64,000 bases of DNA, from positions 558,001 to 622,000 of the forward strand of contig CAWBOY010000007.1 in assembly GCA_963790585.1 (NCBI GenBank), given 5' to 3'. This DNA is from CAWBOY01 sp963790585. Lineage in GTDB: Bacteria; Planctomycetota; Planctomycetia; Gemmatales; Gemmataceae. Of the stretch, positions 1 to 12,009 are shown in pieces; within the stretch, counting starts at the first letter, position 1; each line of letters opens with the position of its first letter. Under the pieces are notes generated by a model. The model was not told the origin of the DNA. It saw nothing but the letters and a program-made list of their open reading frames with translations, and searched no databases. A program made the position numbers and the translations under genes.

Positions 1-1
1 T

Positions 2-484
2 CTTCGTCGAACGCGGCGTTGTTTGCTCAAGGGTTGTGAGCGACGCTTCACGCCGGCGCGTCCTCAGGCGCGCTATTGCAGCGCGGCCTGTCGCCGGGAG
101 GCACAGCGGTGGCGACGCTGGCAGGCGAGCCAGCGTTATCGGTCCACCGAGCGAGGCCAAGAGCGGCGGCGGGAACAGAGCCGGCGGTATCGCGAGCGAC
201 AGCGTCAGCAACAGCGAACCGAGTCAGCTGACGAAGCTTTGCCGCGCGAGGGCCAGCGCCCAGGGTCTGCGTGCGATGATTTTGCCAGGCGGCCCTGCGA
301 TCGACCGGGTTGTTATGAGCTTTTCCCGATCGCCGATGAACAATCGTGCAAGCGATTCTGTAGTTTGGCCTGCCGACTGGCGTTACGTCGCGTGTTGGAT
401 CGTGAGGCGCGCTATCGGTCGCGGCGTCGGCGCTGGCGTTCGGAACGTGTGACCGAGCGTGTGCGGCCTCCAGATACGTCGTGA
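2..484 (+). CDS. Cysteine-rich zinc-finger-like protein (5' partial)
   Basis: The frame is open from base 2. A Cys codon at 20-22 lies before the first possible start (TTG at 23) and completes a CxxxxC...YCSAAC pattern, so the true start is probably left of the window. A second half-site, CDRPGC...FCSLAC, follows near the middle. Between and after the cysteine pairs the protein is very rich in Arg and Gln, as expected of a nucleic-acid-binding protein. It lies about 150 bases upstream of the ParB-like and IS21-type genes on the same strand, so I infer it belongs to that mobile element. I do not recognise a named family; a role in DNA binding or transposition control is a guess. Confidence 0.5.
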   Translation, partial: LRRTRRCLLKGCERRFTPARPQARYCSAACRREAQRWRRWQASQRYRSTERGQERRREQSRRYRERQRQQQRTESADEALPREGQRPGSACDDFARRPCDRPGCYELFPIADEQSCKRFCSLACRLALRRVLDREARYRSRRRRWRSERVTERVRPPDTS

Positions 485-639
485 CCAAGTCTTTGCAGAT
501 ATTTTTGAGCGAGCAGCCAGGATAAAGTGCCTCCACCCCAAACCGGAGAGAGGAGCGGGCGGTCGCGAGAGCGATTTTGCGTCCCCCGTTTCCTTTCTTC
601 GAATGGAGGAAAGAGGGAGGTTTGGTGGAGGGTACGTAC

Positions 640-1554
640 ATGGCTTGGAACGACGGTATCTCACGACCGGTGATGCTTGCCGACCTGGGCCAGCACTATC
701 GGCGTTATCGCCTGACCGATTTGGAGGCGGAGGAAGCAATGGCGGGATCGCTGCGTCGTTGGGGGCAGTTGTCACCGGTGGTGGTGTGTATGCGTGAGCA
801 AAAATTGGAACTCCTCGACGGCTTCAAGCGTTATGCGGCGGCACGCCAGGTAGGTGGGTTAAGGAGTTTGAGCGTACGAGTATTGGAGGTGGATGAGCCG
901 ACGGCAAAGGCGGCGATTCTGGGGTTGAACCGTGGTCAGGGTCCGGTACGGGAGTTGGAGGAGGCCTGGGTTGTCCAGGGGTTGGTACGTGACGATGGGA
1001 TGACGCAGGTGGAAGCGGCCCACTTGTTGGGCCGACACAAGAGTTGGGTGTGTCGCCGCCTGGCGTTGTTGGAGCGGTTGAGTGTGGCGGTGAAAGAGGA
1101 TTTGCGTTTGGGATTAGTGGGTCCGTCGTTGGCCCGTCAATTGACGCGGTTGCCCGTGGGCAACCAGGAAGCATTGTTGGAGTTGACGCGCCGGGAGACG
1201 TTGACGGCTCAGGAAGTGAGCGGCGTGATCGAGTTGTTGCAAGGTGCCAGTGACGAGCAGGCGGCGTTCGTGCTGGCGAAGCCTCGTGAGGCGTTGGCTC
1301 AGGTAAACGGTATGCCGACGGCATTGCGGGATCCACGTCTGAGTGGAGCCGGGAACTGGCTGGCGAAGCATTTGAGACAGGCTTTGGAAACACTGACTCG
1401 TCTGGAGAATTGGCTTCGGACGCCGAACGTGCTTGAGTTGCGAACGCAGGATCGTGAGATCCTCCAGCCGATATTGGCGCGTGTCGGCGATCAGTCCCAT
1501 GTGGTGGCGGAGTTGGTGTTGGGACCGGACCTCAAGCGTATGAGGCTGCCATGA
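640..1554 (+). CDS. ParB/RepB-like DNA-binding protein of an IS21-like element
   Basis: This is a 304-residue protein. Residues about 15-100 form a ParB N-terminal-like domain with DGFKRYAA at residue 60 in the place of the usual GERR-type box. Residues about 120-142 (TQVEAAHLLGRHKSWVCRR) form a helix-turn-helix, followed by a KorB-like helical region. The ATG at 640 is chosen because GGAGGG sits at 627-632, seven bases upstream; the open frame itself begins at 577. The stop overlaps the istA start as ATGA (1551-1554), so the two are probably translationally coupled. Family knowledge: ParB-like proteins bind DNA sites and may bind CTP. Inferred role: accessory or regulatory factor of the transposase operon rather than a chromosome segregation protein, since no ParA is nearby. 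Confidence 0.7.
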   Translation: MAWNDGISRPVMLADLGQHYRRYRLTDLEAEEAMAGSLRRWGQLSPVVVCMREQKLELLDGFKRYAAARQVGGLRSLSVRVLEVDEPTAKAAILGLNRGQGPVRELEEAWVVQGLVRDDGMTQVEAAHLLGRHKSWVCRRLALLERLSVAVKEDLRLGLVGPSLARQLTRLPVGNQEALLELTRRETLTAQEVSGVIELLQGASDEQAAFVLAKPREALAQVNGMPTALRDPRLSGAGNWLAKHLRQALETLTRLENWLRTPNVLELRTQDREILQPILARVGDQSHVVAELVLGPDLKRMRLP

Positions 1555-3112
1555 ATGAGGCGTTGCGTCTGGAGATCGTGCAACGGCGTCAGAGTGGGAT
1601 GTCGTTGCGTGCCATCGCGGAAGAATTGGGCCTGTCGCGTGGCGCCGTGACACGCGCGTTGGCACAGGTGCAAGCTCAGCGGGACGGACGGGTCGCCCGG
1701 CCCCGTCCACGCCACAGCATCATTGATCCCTTCGAGCCGCTCTTGAAGGAGTTGCTTGCCAAGTACCCGAATCTCACCACCATGCGCGCCTTGGAAGAGT
1801 TGCAAGCACGCGGTTTCACTGGCCAGTACACCGTCGTACGTCAGCGCCTGGGATTGTTGCGGCCACGCGCCGCGCGGCCACCCGTGCCGCGCTTCGAGAC
1901 CGGGCCAGGGATCCAAGCCCAAATGGACTACGGCGTCTATGACATCGACTTTACACGTGAAGGCCGCCGGCGTGTGTACCTCTTCAGCTATTTGCTCGGC
2001 TACTCCCGCCGGCAGTATCTACGCTTCGTGGAATCGATGGATCTAACAACGACCTTGCGAGAACACGTACATGCCTTCCACCATCTTGGCGGCGTCCGCG
2101 GGTCTGCCTGTATGACAACTTCAAAGCCGTGGTGCTGCGTCATGACGCCGATGGCGTTATCTACAACCCCAAGTTCCTGGCCTTCGCCACGCATTACGGC
2201 TTCCGGCCACAAGCCTGCCGCGTGCGCCGACCGCAAACGAAGGGTAAAGTCGAGCGAAAGATGTTCCACGTCGAAAGCAGTTTGCTCAATGGTCGCACCT
2301 TCGACACCCTCGAGCATCTCAACGAGGTGACCACCTGGTGGCTGCACAACGTCGCCGACATCCGTGTCCTACGCGACTTCAAGGAGACGCCACTCCAGCG
2401 TCACCAACACGAACAACCACACTTGCTGACGCTGCCGACCTGTGACTTCGACACCGCCCAGGTCATCTATCGCCACGTGAGCGTCGAGGGCTACGTCACC
2501 CATCGGCTCAACCTGTACTCCGTGCCGTGGACGTACATCGGCCAGGTGCTACCTGTACGCGTCACCGAGAGTGAAGTCGTCATCTACTCGATCGGTCTGG
2601 AGGAGATCGCACGCCACCTTCTCGTGGCCAGCTCCCACACGGGCGTTCGCCAGACCAACAAGACCCATCATCCCGCCGACGACCCCGGCCAGCGTGAACT
2701 GCTGTTACGGCAACGCTTCACGGAACTGGGGCCGGTGGCCGTACAGTTCCTCGACGGCTTGCTCGCCAAGCAAGTCCAGGGCAAACTACAGGCCCAGCAA
2801 CTGTTGGCAGTGGTAGCCCACTACCAACGCAAAGATGTACAGGCCGCCTTCGAGCGTGCCGTCCGCTTCGGCGCCTACTCCTTGGCGGCAATCCGACGCA
2901 TCCTTGCCGCGACCGCCAAGCCCAAGCCGCTCCTGGAGGAACTGGCCGATCTGCATCGTGACACGCTGGACCCGTTGTTGCGTGCCGACGCGGTCGGTCC
3001 ACGGCCAACCAGCGACTATCAGCATTTGCTCTTGCCTGAGGAAGCCGCCAATGACGCCTCGTCCCAAGAAAAACCGTTCAGCGAAACCAACACCGACGCC
3101 ACCTCTGCGTGA
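1551..3112 (+). pseudogene. istA: IS21-family transposase IstA, frame broken near 2096
   Basis: The first segment (1551 to about 2095) has an N-terminal helix-turn-helix (MSLRAIAEELGLSRGAV) and the first catalytic Asp (QMDYG, residue 126). The second segment, in the next frame and readable from 2096, carries CLYDNFKAVV (second Asp) and KGKVER (catalytic Glu). Together they give the D-D-E set of the integrase-like fold and the usual length of about 500 residues. The sequence GTCCGCGGG at 2094-2102 needs one more C to keep the frame, so a single-base deletion or base-call error explains the break; there is no classical slippery heptamer. istB starts inside the end of this gene, the normal IS21 layout. 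Confidence 0.85.
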
Positions 3113-3863
3113 GCAGATCCTCGCCGACTTCGCCACGCTGCGCGTCCCCATGACTGCCGAACAGCTCGATGCCGTCGTACTCGACGCCGAGCAAAGCGGC
3201 CGCTCGCATCTGGAGTTCCTGTACCGTTTGCTCACCGACCAGGCGGGCTTGCGTCGCCAACGTAGCATCGAACGACGCATCAAGGATGCCCACTTCCGCG
3301 AACTGAAACCACTGAGCGACTTCGATTGGAGCTTCAACCCGTCGCTCCCACGGACGCAACTTGAAACCTTGGTTGGCTGTGACTTCGTCCGCCGCTGTCA
3401 GAACCTGGTGTTCGTCGGCCAATCCGGCTTGGGAAAAAGTCGGCTGATTCAGAACATCGGTCAGGCCGCTTGCGTGCAGGGCTATCGCGTCTTTTACACG
3501 ACCAGCGGTGCTCTCCTGGAAGATCTGACTGCGGCCTTGGCCGACCAAACGATCCACGACCGTGTACGCTTCTATGCCCGCTTCGAGTTGTTAATCATCG
3601 ACGAATTTGGTCTGGACCGCATTGAACGCAGCCTGTGTCCGCAGGCCGCCAGCTTGTGGTACAAGATCATCGACGCGCGGAGCCAACGGGTCAGCACGGC
3701 GCTGGTGACCAACATCGACTTCGAGTCCTGGGCCGAATACCTGGGCGATGCTCCCCTGGCGATGGCGTTGTTGGATCGCGTCGTGGACGGCGCAACCATC
3801 GTGAAATTGAAGGGCAAATCCTATCGTGTTCATCGCGGCCCCGAAGAGCCGTCCGCCAAGTAA
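3051..3863 (+). CDS. istB: IS21-family helper ATPase IstB
   Basis: This 270-residue AAA+ ATPase assists IstA in target capture and strand transfer. Walker A is GQSGLGKS (Lys about 129) and Walker B is LLIIDEF (Asp about 184). The ATG at 3051 is chosen because it gives the usual IstB length and overlaps istA by 62 bases; the open frame extends further upstream but there it reads as a shadow of istA. The C-terminus (VDGATIVKLKGKSYR) matches the normal family end, so the gene appears intact. After the stop at 3863 come about 100 bases that include two terminal binding-site-like repeats. Confidence 0.9.
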   Translation: MTPRPKKNRSAKPTPTPPLREQILADFATLRVPMTAEQLDAVVLDAEQSGRSHLEFLYRLLTDQAGLRRQRSIERRIKDAHFRELKPLSDFDWSFNPSLPRTQLETLVGCDFVRRCQNLVFVGQSGLGKSRLIQNIGQAACVQGYRVFYTTSGALLEDLTAALADQTIHDRVRFYARFELLIIDEFGLDRIERSLCPQAASLWYKIIDARSQRVSTALVTNIDFESWAEYLGDAPLAMALLDRVVDGATIVKLKGKSYRVHRGPEEPSAK

Positions 3864-3920
3864 CCGCGCCAAGGATAGGACCTCGCCACGCTCACCCCGC
3901 TTCGCCGGGCAACTCCTGTT

Positions 3921-3963
3921 GGCCTCATCTCAAGCCGCGAAAATGGCCTCACTTCAAAACGCG
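3921..3963. repeat. Two direct repeats at the IS21-like element end
   Basis: GGCCTCATCTCAAGCCGCG (3921-3939) and GGCCTCACTTCAAAACGCG (3945-3963) are 24 bases apart. IS21 elements carry multiple terminal transposase-binding repeats, so these are probably IstA sites marking the right end. Confidence 0.65.
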
Positions 3964-4586
3964 ATCAACACCAAATGCTCCTGATTCCCTTTCACCGCCA
4001 GCACATAATCGGCTCCCTTTTCTCGTATCTTGCTGGCAATCTCTTTCTGACATCCCATGGCATCCAAAGTCACAATCGCTCCCGTCAATTCCAACACCTC
4101 CAACAGTTTAGGAATCGCTGTGATCTCATTGGATTTGTCATCGACCACTTCCTGACCCAAAAGCAATTGGTTCTCCGTGGCCCAGGCGCTAACGACATGA
4201 AGCGGATGCTTGCTCTTGGCTCGATCCAACGTCGCACGAGCCGTCTTGCCGTCGATGGCCACCACCTGGCCGGACGTACTCCGTTCGAGGCTGGTCACCC
4301 AGCTCAGAAAACACTCGACAAAGGCTTTGCCATCCAGGGCGGCGAACACACGAGCGAAGGTGTCATGCGACGGCACGCGGTCGGGCAGATCCAGGAATTT
4401 TTCGAGCCAGACGCGCTTGCTCTTGGCGAACTTTTCCATGGCCACGCAATCGTTGGCGCCGCTGACGACAGCGCACAGGGCGATGAAGAGGATGTCCAGC
4501 AGTCGGTGATGCTTGGTACGGTTGATGCGTGGATCCTGCAACTGGGCAAAAGCGGCAAGAAAGGGGGTTGCTTGGGTCTGCGCCAT
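3954..4586 (-). pseudogene. ISAs1-family transposase, C-terminus lost
   Basis: The 210 residues match the N-terminal half of the roughly 370-residue ISAs1 DDE transposases. They include the H-repeat-like N-terminal region (LQDPRINRTKHHRLLDILF), the first catalytic Asp in VVAIDGKTAR, the DAMGCQKEIA block, and end at ADYVLAVKGNQ. After KGNQ the frame runs into the end of the IS21-like element and stops, so the third acidic residue is missing. GGAGG lies upstream of the ATG. The gene is best explained as interrupted by the IS21-like insertion; the missing 3' half would then lie left of position 1. Confidence 0.85.
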
Positions 4587-4649
4587 GAGTCTTTTCCTCC
4601 GTGAAACGGGTACGTTCCACCAGAATCATTCGCAGTAACCTTGTCCCTG
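3964..4649 (-). mobile_element. Truncated ISAs1-family element
   Basis: The outer end is placed at 4649 because the minus strand there begins CAGGGACAAGGTTACTG, the CAGGG-type terminus I would expect of this family, about 60 bases before the transposase ATG. The other end is lost at the junction with the IS21-like element. Confidence 0.6.
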
Positions 4650-4683
4650 ACAACTGAACAGCCAATAATGAACAGGCGTTTAG

Positions 4684-5412
4684 ATGCGATTGCCCTGCGC
4701 CTGCGGCCACCCCGTTCATGCCCAGAATCGAGTCACGATTGAGGACATCCGTGCCGCCTGGGAAAAGCGGTCGAAGCAGATTCGCTCCGCGCGCTTTGCG
4801 TGGACATCAAAAAGGACGGATAGCGCGGGATACTTGACGGACTTCATCTATAGAATCAGAACAAAGGAAATGAAGGTGATACCTCCAAAGGATACCGTTT
4901 TGGAGGAAACATCGACTTTAGTCCTTGATGGCAGTAACTTTCGATGGGAAATGAATGGGTATCAATGGTCTCAAAGTAATAATACTTATGAACTAAGGCC
5001 GTATATCAGCGTTCAAAAGGGATTAACAGGTCAGAATTTAAGGCCGATCGTCGAAGCCGGCAAATATCCTAGAGGCAGCGTGAACGTGCCCGCACGTAGC
5101 CTGGACGCTCGGTCGCCTAGCTTGACGACGATCATGACTTGTGTGCGCGGAATGACTGACGAATGCAGAACATATGATTTGAATGATTATTTTATAGCCA
5201 ATCAGCGTGTACGCATCAACTCCGTAGATTGCGTCGAACTCCAGAGCTCGCATGCCAGAGCGGAAAAAGAGTTTCTCCACCTCATTCCTTCGCAGGATTT
5301 TGTCTGTGCGCGGGTGGCCTATGCCTCTTCTCGACAAGTAGACTTTTCAATTGATGCAACTTATGCCAAGGCGCCATGCGGGGAGTGGTTGCCAAAGGAG
5401 TGGAGCAGAATA
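4684..5412 (+). pseudogene. Secreted/membrane hypothetical protein, 5' part, interrupted by IS630
   Basis: This frame reads a soluble domain with an SxxRFxW-type start (KQIRSARFAW) and a stretch near the end, CGEWLPKEW, typical of planctomycete outer-membrane-lipoprotein-carrier-like hypotheticals. The N-terminus is uncertain: VHAQ resembles a signal-peptidase site but the residues before it are not hydrophobic, and an ISAs1 end lies only 35 bases upstream, so the original start may be damaged. The coding sequence stops being native at the TA at 5411-5412; beyond it the frame reads into the IS630 element and ends at 5445. The remainder of the gene continues at 6563. No function is assigned. 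Confidence 0.65.
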
Positions 5413-6562
5413 TTACCCTGGCACGGTAGTTGCTCACTAATCTAGAATTACAAGTACCTCAGCCCGAGCTTCGAGGTGTTACTATGTCTATTACTCTTCC
5501 CGATGCCCGCCATCTCTCGGACGATTCGTTGGAGACCTTGCGTTTGCGTGCCTTGCATGGCTTGGAGCTTGGCTATTCCGAAACCGATCTCGCCGAACTC
5601 CTCGGCGTCCGCCGCGAAACCATCTCCCGCTGGAATACCGCCTATTACGCCGAAGGCTTGGACGCCCTGCCCGGCGGGCGCACCGGCCGGCCTTTGGGCT
5701 CGGGCCGTATGCTCTCCGAGGCCCAAGCTCAAACCATTCGCGACCAGATCGACTACTTCTCGCCCCAGCAAGTGGGCCTGAAACACGCCCTGTGGACACG
5801 CCAAGCCGTCGCCGACCTCATCCGAAGAGATCTCGGCATCGAACTGGCCCTACGCACCGTGGGCAAGTATCTCCAACGCTGGGGCTACACCTCCAAAAAG
5901 CCCGCCCGCAAGTCGCGTCACCAAGATCCCGATGAAGTCGAACAGTGGTTGCAGGATACCTATCCGGCCATTGAGGCCCAAGCCCAACGAGACAACGCGG
6001 AGATTTTGTGGGCGGATGAGGTTGGCGTGCAGGCCGACCACCATCCCGGTTCGGGTTATGCCCGCCGGGGCGAGCGTGCCACCATGGAGGTGCCGCAACC
6101 ACATCTGCGGGTCAATCAGATCTCGGCGATCAGCAATGAGGGCACGGTGCGTTTTATGACGTACAAGGGGTCGTTCACGGCGGAAGTCTTTCTCCAGTTC
6201 TTGACTCTCTTGATCAGTGGGGCGAAGCGGAAGATTCTGTTGATCGTGGACCAGTTGGGCTCCCACACCAAGGCGGAGGTACAGTCCTGGGTAGAGGCGC
6301 GTCAGGAGCAGATCGAGTTGTTTTACCTGCCGACGTATTCGCCGGAACTCAATCCGGTGGAATATTTGAACAATGACATGAAGGGGAACATCAACAAGGC
6401 TGGCCTGCCGCCGGACAAGCCGACGTTGCAAGAGCGGTTGTTCGGATTCATGAGGAAGTTGAGCGGGATGCCTCGACATGTTATGAGTTATTTCCTTCAT
6501 CCGCAGACCCAATATGCCGCTCCAATGGAATTAGGTTGATCTAATTTCGTGCCGGGGTAATA
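5411..6562 (+). mobile_element. IS630-family insertion with TA duplication
   Basis: The ends are inverted repeats: TTACCCTGGCACG at 5413-5425 and its complement CGTGCCGGGGTAA at 6548-6560, differing at one base. Both ends are flanked by TA (5411-5412 and 6561-6562), the duplicated target of the IS630/Tc1 group. Joining the flanks at TA recreates one open reading frame, which fixes the boundaries exactly. Confidence 0.93.
5484..6539 (+). CDS. IS630-family DDE transposase
   Basis: The product has 351 residues. The N-terminal half has two helix-turn-helix regions (DLAELLGVRRETISRWN and the TRQAVADLIRRDLGIEL block). The catalytic domain has WADEVGVQ (first Asp), LIVDQLGSH (second Asp) and SPELNPVEYLNNDMK (Glu). 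The ATG at 5484 is preferred over the one at 5430 because GAGGTG precedes it and the residues before it read as the element end. The gene fills the element between its inverted repeats and looks intact. Confidence 0.9.
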   Translation: MSITLPDARHLSDDSLETLRLRALHGLELGYSETDLAELLGVRRETISRWNTAYYAEGLDALPGGRTGRPLGSGRMLSEAQAQTIRDQIDYFSPQQVGLKHALWTRQAVADLIRRDLGIELALRTVGKYLQRWGYTSKKPARKSRHQDPDEVEQWLQDTYPAIEAQAQRDNAEILWADEVGVQADHHPGSGYARRGERATMEVPQPHLRVNQISAISNEGTVRFMTYKGSFTAEVFLQFLTLLISGAKRKILLIVDQLGSHTKAEVQSWVEARQEQIELFYLPTYSPELNPVEYLNNDMKGNINKAGLPPDKPTLQERLFGFMRKLSGMPRHVMSYFLHPQTQYAAPMELG

Positions 6563-6910
6563 TGTATGTCCTCCGACCAGAAGTGTTGGCAACGATTTGA
6601 TTCCAAAATGACTAGCGTGGAAGTTAATTCACACATCGATGAAAAAGAGCTTAGTATTGAATATCCTCCAAACACCTTGATTTCGGATTCGAAGACAAAG
6701 AGCTTCTCTTTATCGCAGGAGGATGGTTCCAAGTTAGTCGTTTCAAAGGCCAACTTGCGTAAATCGCCCGCTGACTTGCGTGCCAGTGTTCGCACAGAAG
6801 CGGAGAAAAATCGGTTGTATTTCGGAGCGGCTGTTTGCCTATTAGTCTGCGCTCTATGCGGAGCGACCGTGTTGACGTATCGCCGATTTAAGCGCCGTTC
6901 GCGCGGCTAG
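6563..6910 (+). pseudogene. 3' part of the IS630-interrupted hypothetical gene
   Basis: Codon TGT at 6563 continues the frame of the upstream fragment after ATA (5410-5412) if the IS630 element is removed. The segment has the block SVEVNSHIDEKELSIEYPPN, then a charged linker, a transmembrane helix (LYFGAAVCLLVCALCGATVL) and a basic tail (RRFKRRSRG). The intact protein would be about 358 residues: a large outer domain anchored by one C-terminal helix. The ATG at 6566 could allow a separate short product. The next gene starts on the last base of this stop codon. Confidence 0.7.
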
Positions 6911-7374
6911 TGACGACCTGTTTTGGCTGTCTGACGTCTTTTTATGGGAGGTCTTGGTATGATTCGTTCTGGAAATGTCTTGTTTTTGGCTCAATGCTTT
7001 GTTTTGTTTTGTTTGGATTGCTGGCCGTGCGATTGGGAGAAGTCCATGCCGATTGTTCGGTGGATTGCCATGAAGTCTTTTGCTATACGCAGGATTTCGG
7101 AGGTCCGATTAGCACGTGGGAGCTTGCTATCGTCGACTGCCTCGGCTGCGTGGGTGGAAATTGCTCGAGCAACGTATATGCCGGATATACTTGCCAACAA
7201 ATGGGCGACTCCAATTGGATGAGGAAAACCACCTTTGAGCAGTACTGCCCAACGATTCCGGGAGGAGAATTGACGTTCTACGAATGCGATCCAGTTAGGA
7301 ATACGTCAGATTGGGTAGAGACAGATTGGTATGGTTGTATCGCGCCCGCCGGGGCTGGAAGTGGGAATGGGTAA
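6910..7374 (+). CDS. Small cysteine-rich secreted hypothetical protein
   Basis: This frame starts with GTG overlapping the previous TAG by one base and gives 154 residues. A hydrophobic segment (MLCFVLFGLLAVRLGEVHA) ends in a signal-peptidase-like site, followed by a mature domain with about twelve cysteines. The start is doubtful: a better ribosome site, GGGAGG, precedes an ATG at 6959 in another frame that encodes MIRSGNVLFLAQCFVLF. That peptide would give a normal signal sequence if joined to the present frame inside the T-rich stretch near 7000. A one-base error there is possible. The family is unknown to me. It probably shares an operon with the membrane protein upstream and the DUF1559 gene downstream. 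Confidence 0.55.
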   Translation: MTTCFGCLTSFYGRSWYDSFWKCLVFGSMLCFVLFGLLAVRLGEVHADCSVDCHEVFCYTQDFGGPISTWELAIVDCLGCVGGNCSSNVYAGYTCQQMGDSNWMRKTTFEQYCPTIPGGELTFYECDPVRNTSDWVETDWYGCIAPAGAGSGNG

Positions 7375-7508
7375 AATGTTGGACCTATGATAAAGATTTC
7401 GCCTGCTGCTTAAGGAACTTAATGAATCGCGCACAATCAGGCGACCTCGTTAATGAAAGATTTAATCCAGCATTTAGCCTATGGTTCTGAGCGATTCAGG
7501 AGGGTAAA

Positions 7509-8426
7509 ATGGGCAACATCAGGAGTAGGCGAGGTTTTTCGTTGCTAGAAGCGATCCTGTCGATTAGTATTTTACTATTATTGGCAGGATTGCTTCTTTC
7601 CGCAGTCTTCCATGTGCGTGAGGCGGCGTCCAAGGCAGCATGCTCGAACCAGCTTCGACAAATCGGCCTGGCATTGCAGCAATACCACAATGCTCACAGT
7701 TTATTTCCTCCTGGAATGACTCATTTGCATAAGTCGAAACGCTCCAATTATGCCCCCTATGGACCTGATGTGGATTCTTTTCCATTATTGCATTGGCACG
7801 CTCGTCTTCTGCCTTATCTCGAGCAGGAAAACTTGTGGGCACTCACGGTGAAAGCATTCTCTATTGAGCCAATTTATTTGAATAATCCGCCGCATGAGGC
7901 AAGAAATCAAGTAATTGCACTGTTTCAATGCCCAACTGAGGATCCTAACATCGAAGGTGCATTTAATTTCCCAACTGCAACTTCGTACATGGGTGTTGCA
8001 GGAACCAAATCAAGGGCGGAAAACGGCATACTCTTTCTTGATTCTAGAGTTCATCTTTCCGACGTTACAGACGGTGCGTCCAATACCCTGATAGCTGGGG
8101 AGCGCCCAGCAAATCGAGAAGCTCAGATCGGGGGCTGGTATGGAAATATCCCGGGAGGGTACCGATTGGATGCATATCTCGGCGTCGTTGAGGACGACGT
8201 TAGAATTGGTTGGTTGGACGGCTGCTCAAACATATCTAACAAATTTGGGCCAGGTTCCGTCTTGGACAAATGCTCCCTAATGCATTTCTGGTCCGTCCAT
8301 TCTGGCGGCGGTCATTTTGCGTTCGCTGATGGGTCCGTCCACTTTCTCCCTTACTCTGCCGCACCGATACTTCCCGCTCTCGCGACGCGCGCAGGCGGGG
8401 AATCCGTGGCCGTTGCCTATTACTGA
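7509..8426 (+). CDS. DUF1559 type-IV-pilin-like protein
   Basis: This 305-residue protein begins with a type IV prepilin-like signal (RRGFSLLEAILSISILLLL) followed by REAASKAACSNQLRQIGLA and YHNAHSLFPPG, the hallmark of the DUF1559 family that is hugely expanded in planctomycetes. The C-terminal part carries the conserved FADGSVHFL motif. AGGAGGG at 7498-7504 supports the ATG. It is probably processed by a prepilin peptidase and displayed as a pseudopilin-type envelope protein; the actual role of the family is not established. Confidence 0.92.
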   Translation: MGNIRSRRGFSLLEAILSISILLLLAGLLLSAVFHVREAASKAACSNQLRQIGLALQQYHNAHSLFPPGMTHLHKSKRSNYAPYGPDVDSFPLLHWHARLLPYLEQENLWALTVKAFSIEPIYLNNPPHEARNQVIALFQCPTEDPNIEGAFNFPTATSYMGVAGTKSRAENGILFLDSRVHLSDVTDGASNTLIAGERPANREAQIGGWYGNIPGGYRLDAYLGVVEDDVRIGWLDGCSNISNKFGPGSVLDKCSLMHFWSVHSGGGHFAFADGSVHFLPYSAAPILPALATRAGGESVAVAYY

Positions 8427-8481
8427 CAACAGCGTTGAGAAAGTTACGAAAACCGCCGAATTTACGGCGGTTTGTCTTGGC

Positions 8482-8636
8482 GAGCCGGGAGCGTCAGCGA
8501 CCGGAGTTCTACAGTATTTGACGAGCCGGGAGCGTCAGCGACCGGAGCGCATTACACTTGTGCAGATTTTCTCCGGTCGCTAACGCTCCCGGCTCTTGAA
8601 AACGTTCTCCGCTCCGGTCGCTGACGCTCCCGGCTC
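8482..8636. repeat. Four copies of the GAGCCGGGAGCGTCAGC palindromic repeat
   Basis: Two direct copies (8482-8506, 8523-8547) are followed by two inverted copies (8571-8595, 8612-8636), so the region can fold into large hairpins. It fills most of the 308-base gap between the DUF1559 gene and the kinase. Related copies occur at 27144-27216, 35600-35677 and 50901-51006. Confidence 0.9.
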
Positions 8637-8734
8637 GCCAAATTGTGTATTCCCATCTCCTCCGATAGAATAATCACGTTCGCCGTCCGGACCATGTCCC
8701 GCGATCGATCTCTCCAAAAATTTGGGGTACCGTA

Positions 8735-11981
<3,247 letters not shown>

Positions 11982-12009
11982 TGGTTCTCTGGAAAATCGC
12001 GCCTCCCCC

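Larger units (their letters stand above)
1..3963 (+). mobile_element. IS21-like element with ParB-like and zinc-finger accessory genes (left end outside window)
   Basis: Four same-strand genes (zinc-finger, ParB-like, istA, istB) are tightly packed and end at the two direct repeats at 3921-3963. Immediately to the right the reading frame of an ISAs1 transposase is cut off, so the element's right end lies near 3963. The left end is not in the window. Inclusion of the two accessory genes in the element is inferred from orientation, spacing and the ATGA overlap. Confidence 0.6.

Noticed and set aside
640..1554. ParB-like gene as part of a chromosome segregation system
   Set aside because: No ParA neighbour, and the gene overlaps istA; its place in an IS21-like operon argues for a transposon function.
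2094..2102. Programmed -1 frameshift in istA
   Set aside because: No XXXYYYZ slippery heptamer or downstream pseudoknot was seen; a missing C and the many similar indels elsewhere explain it better.
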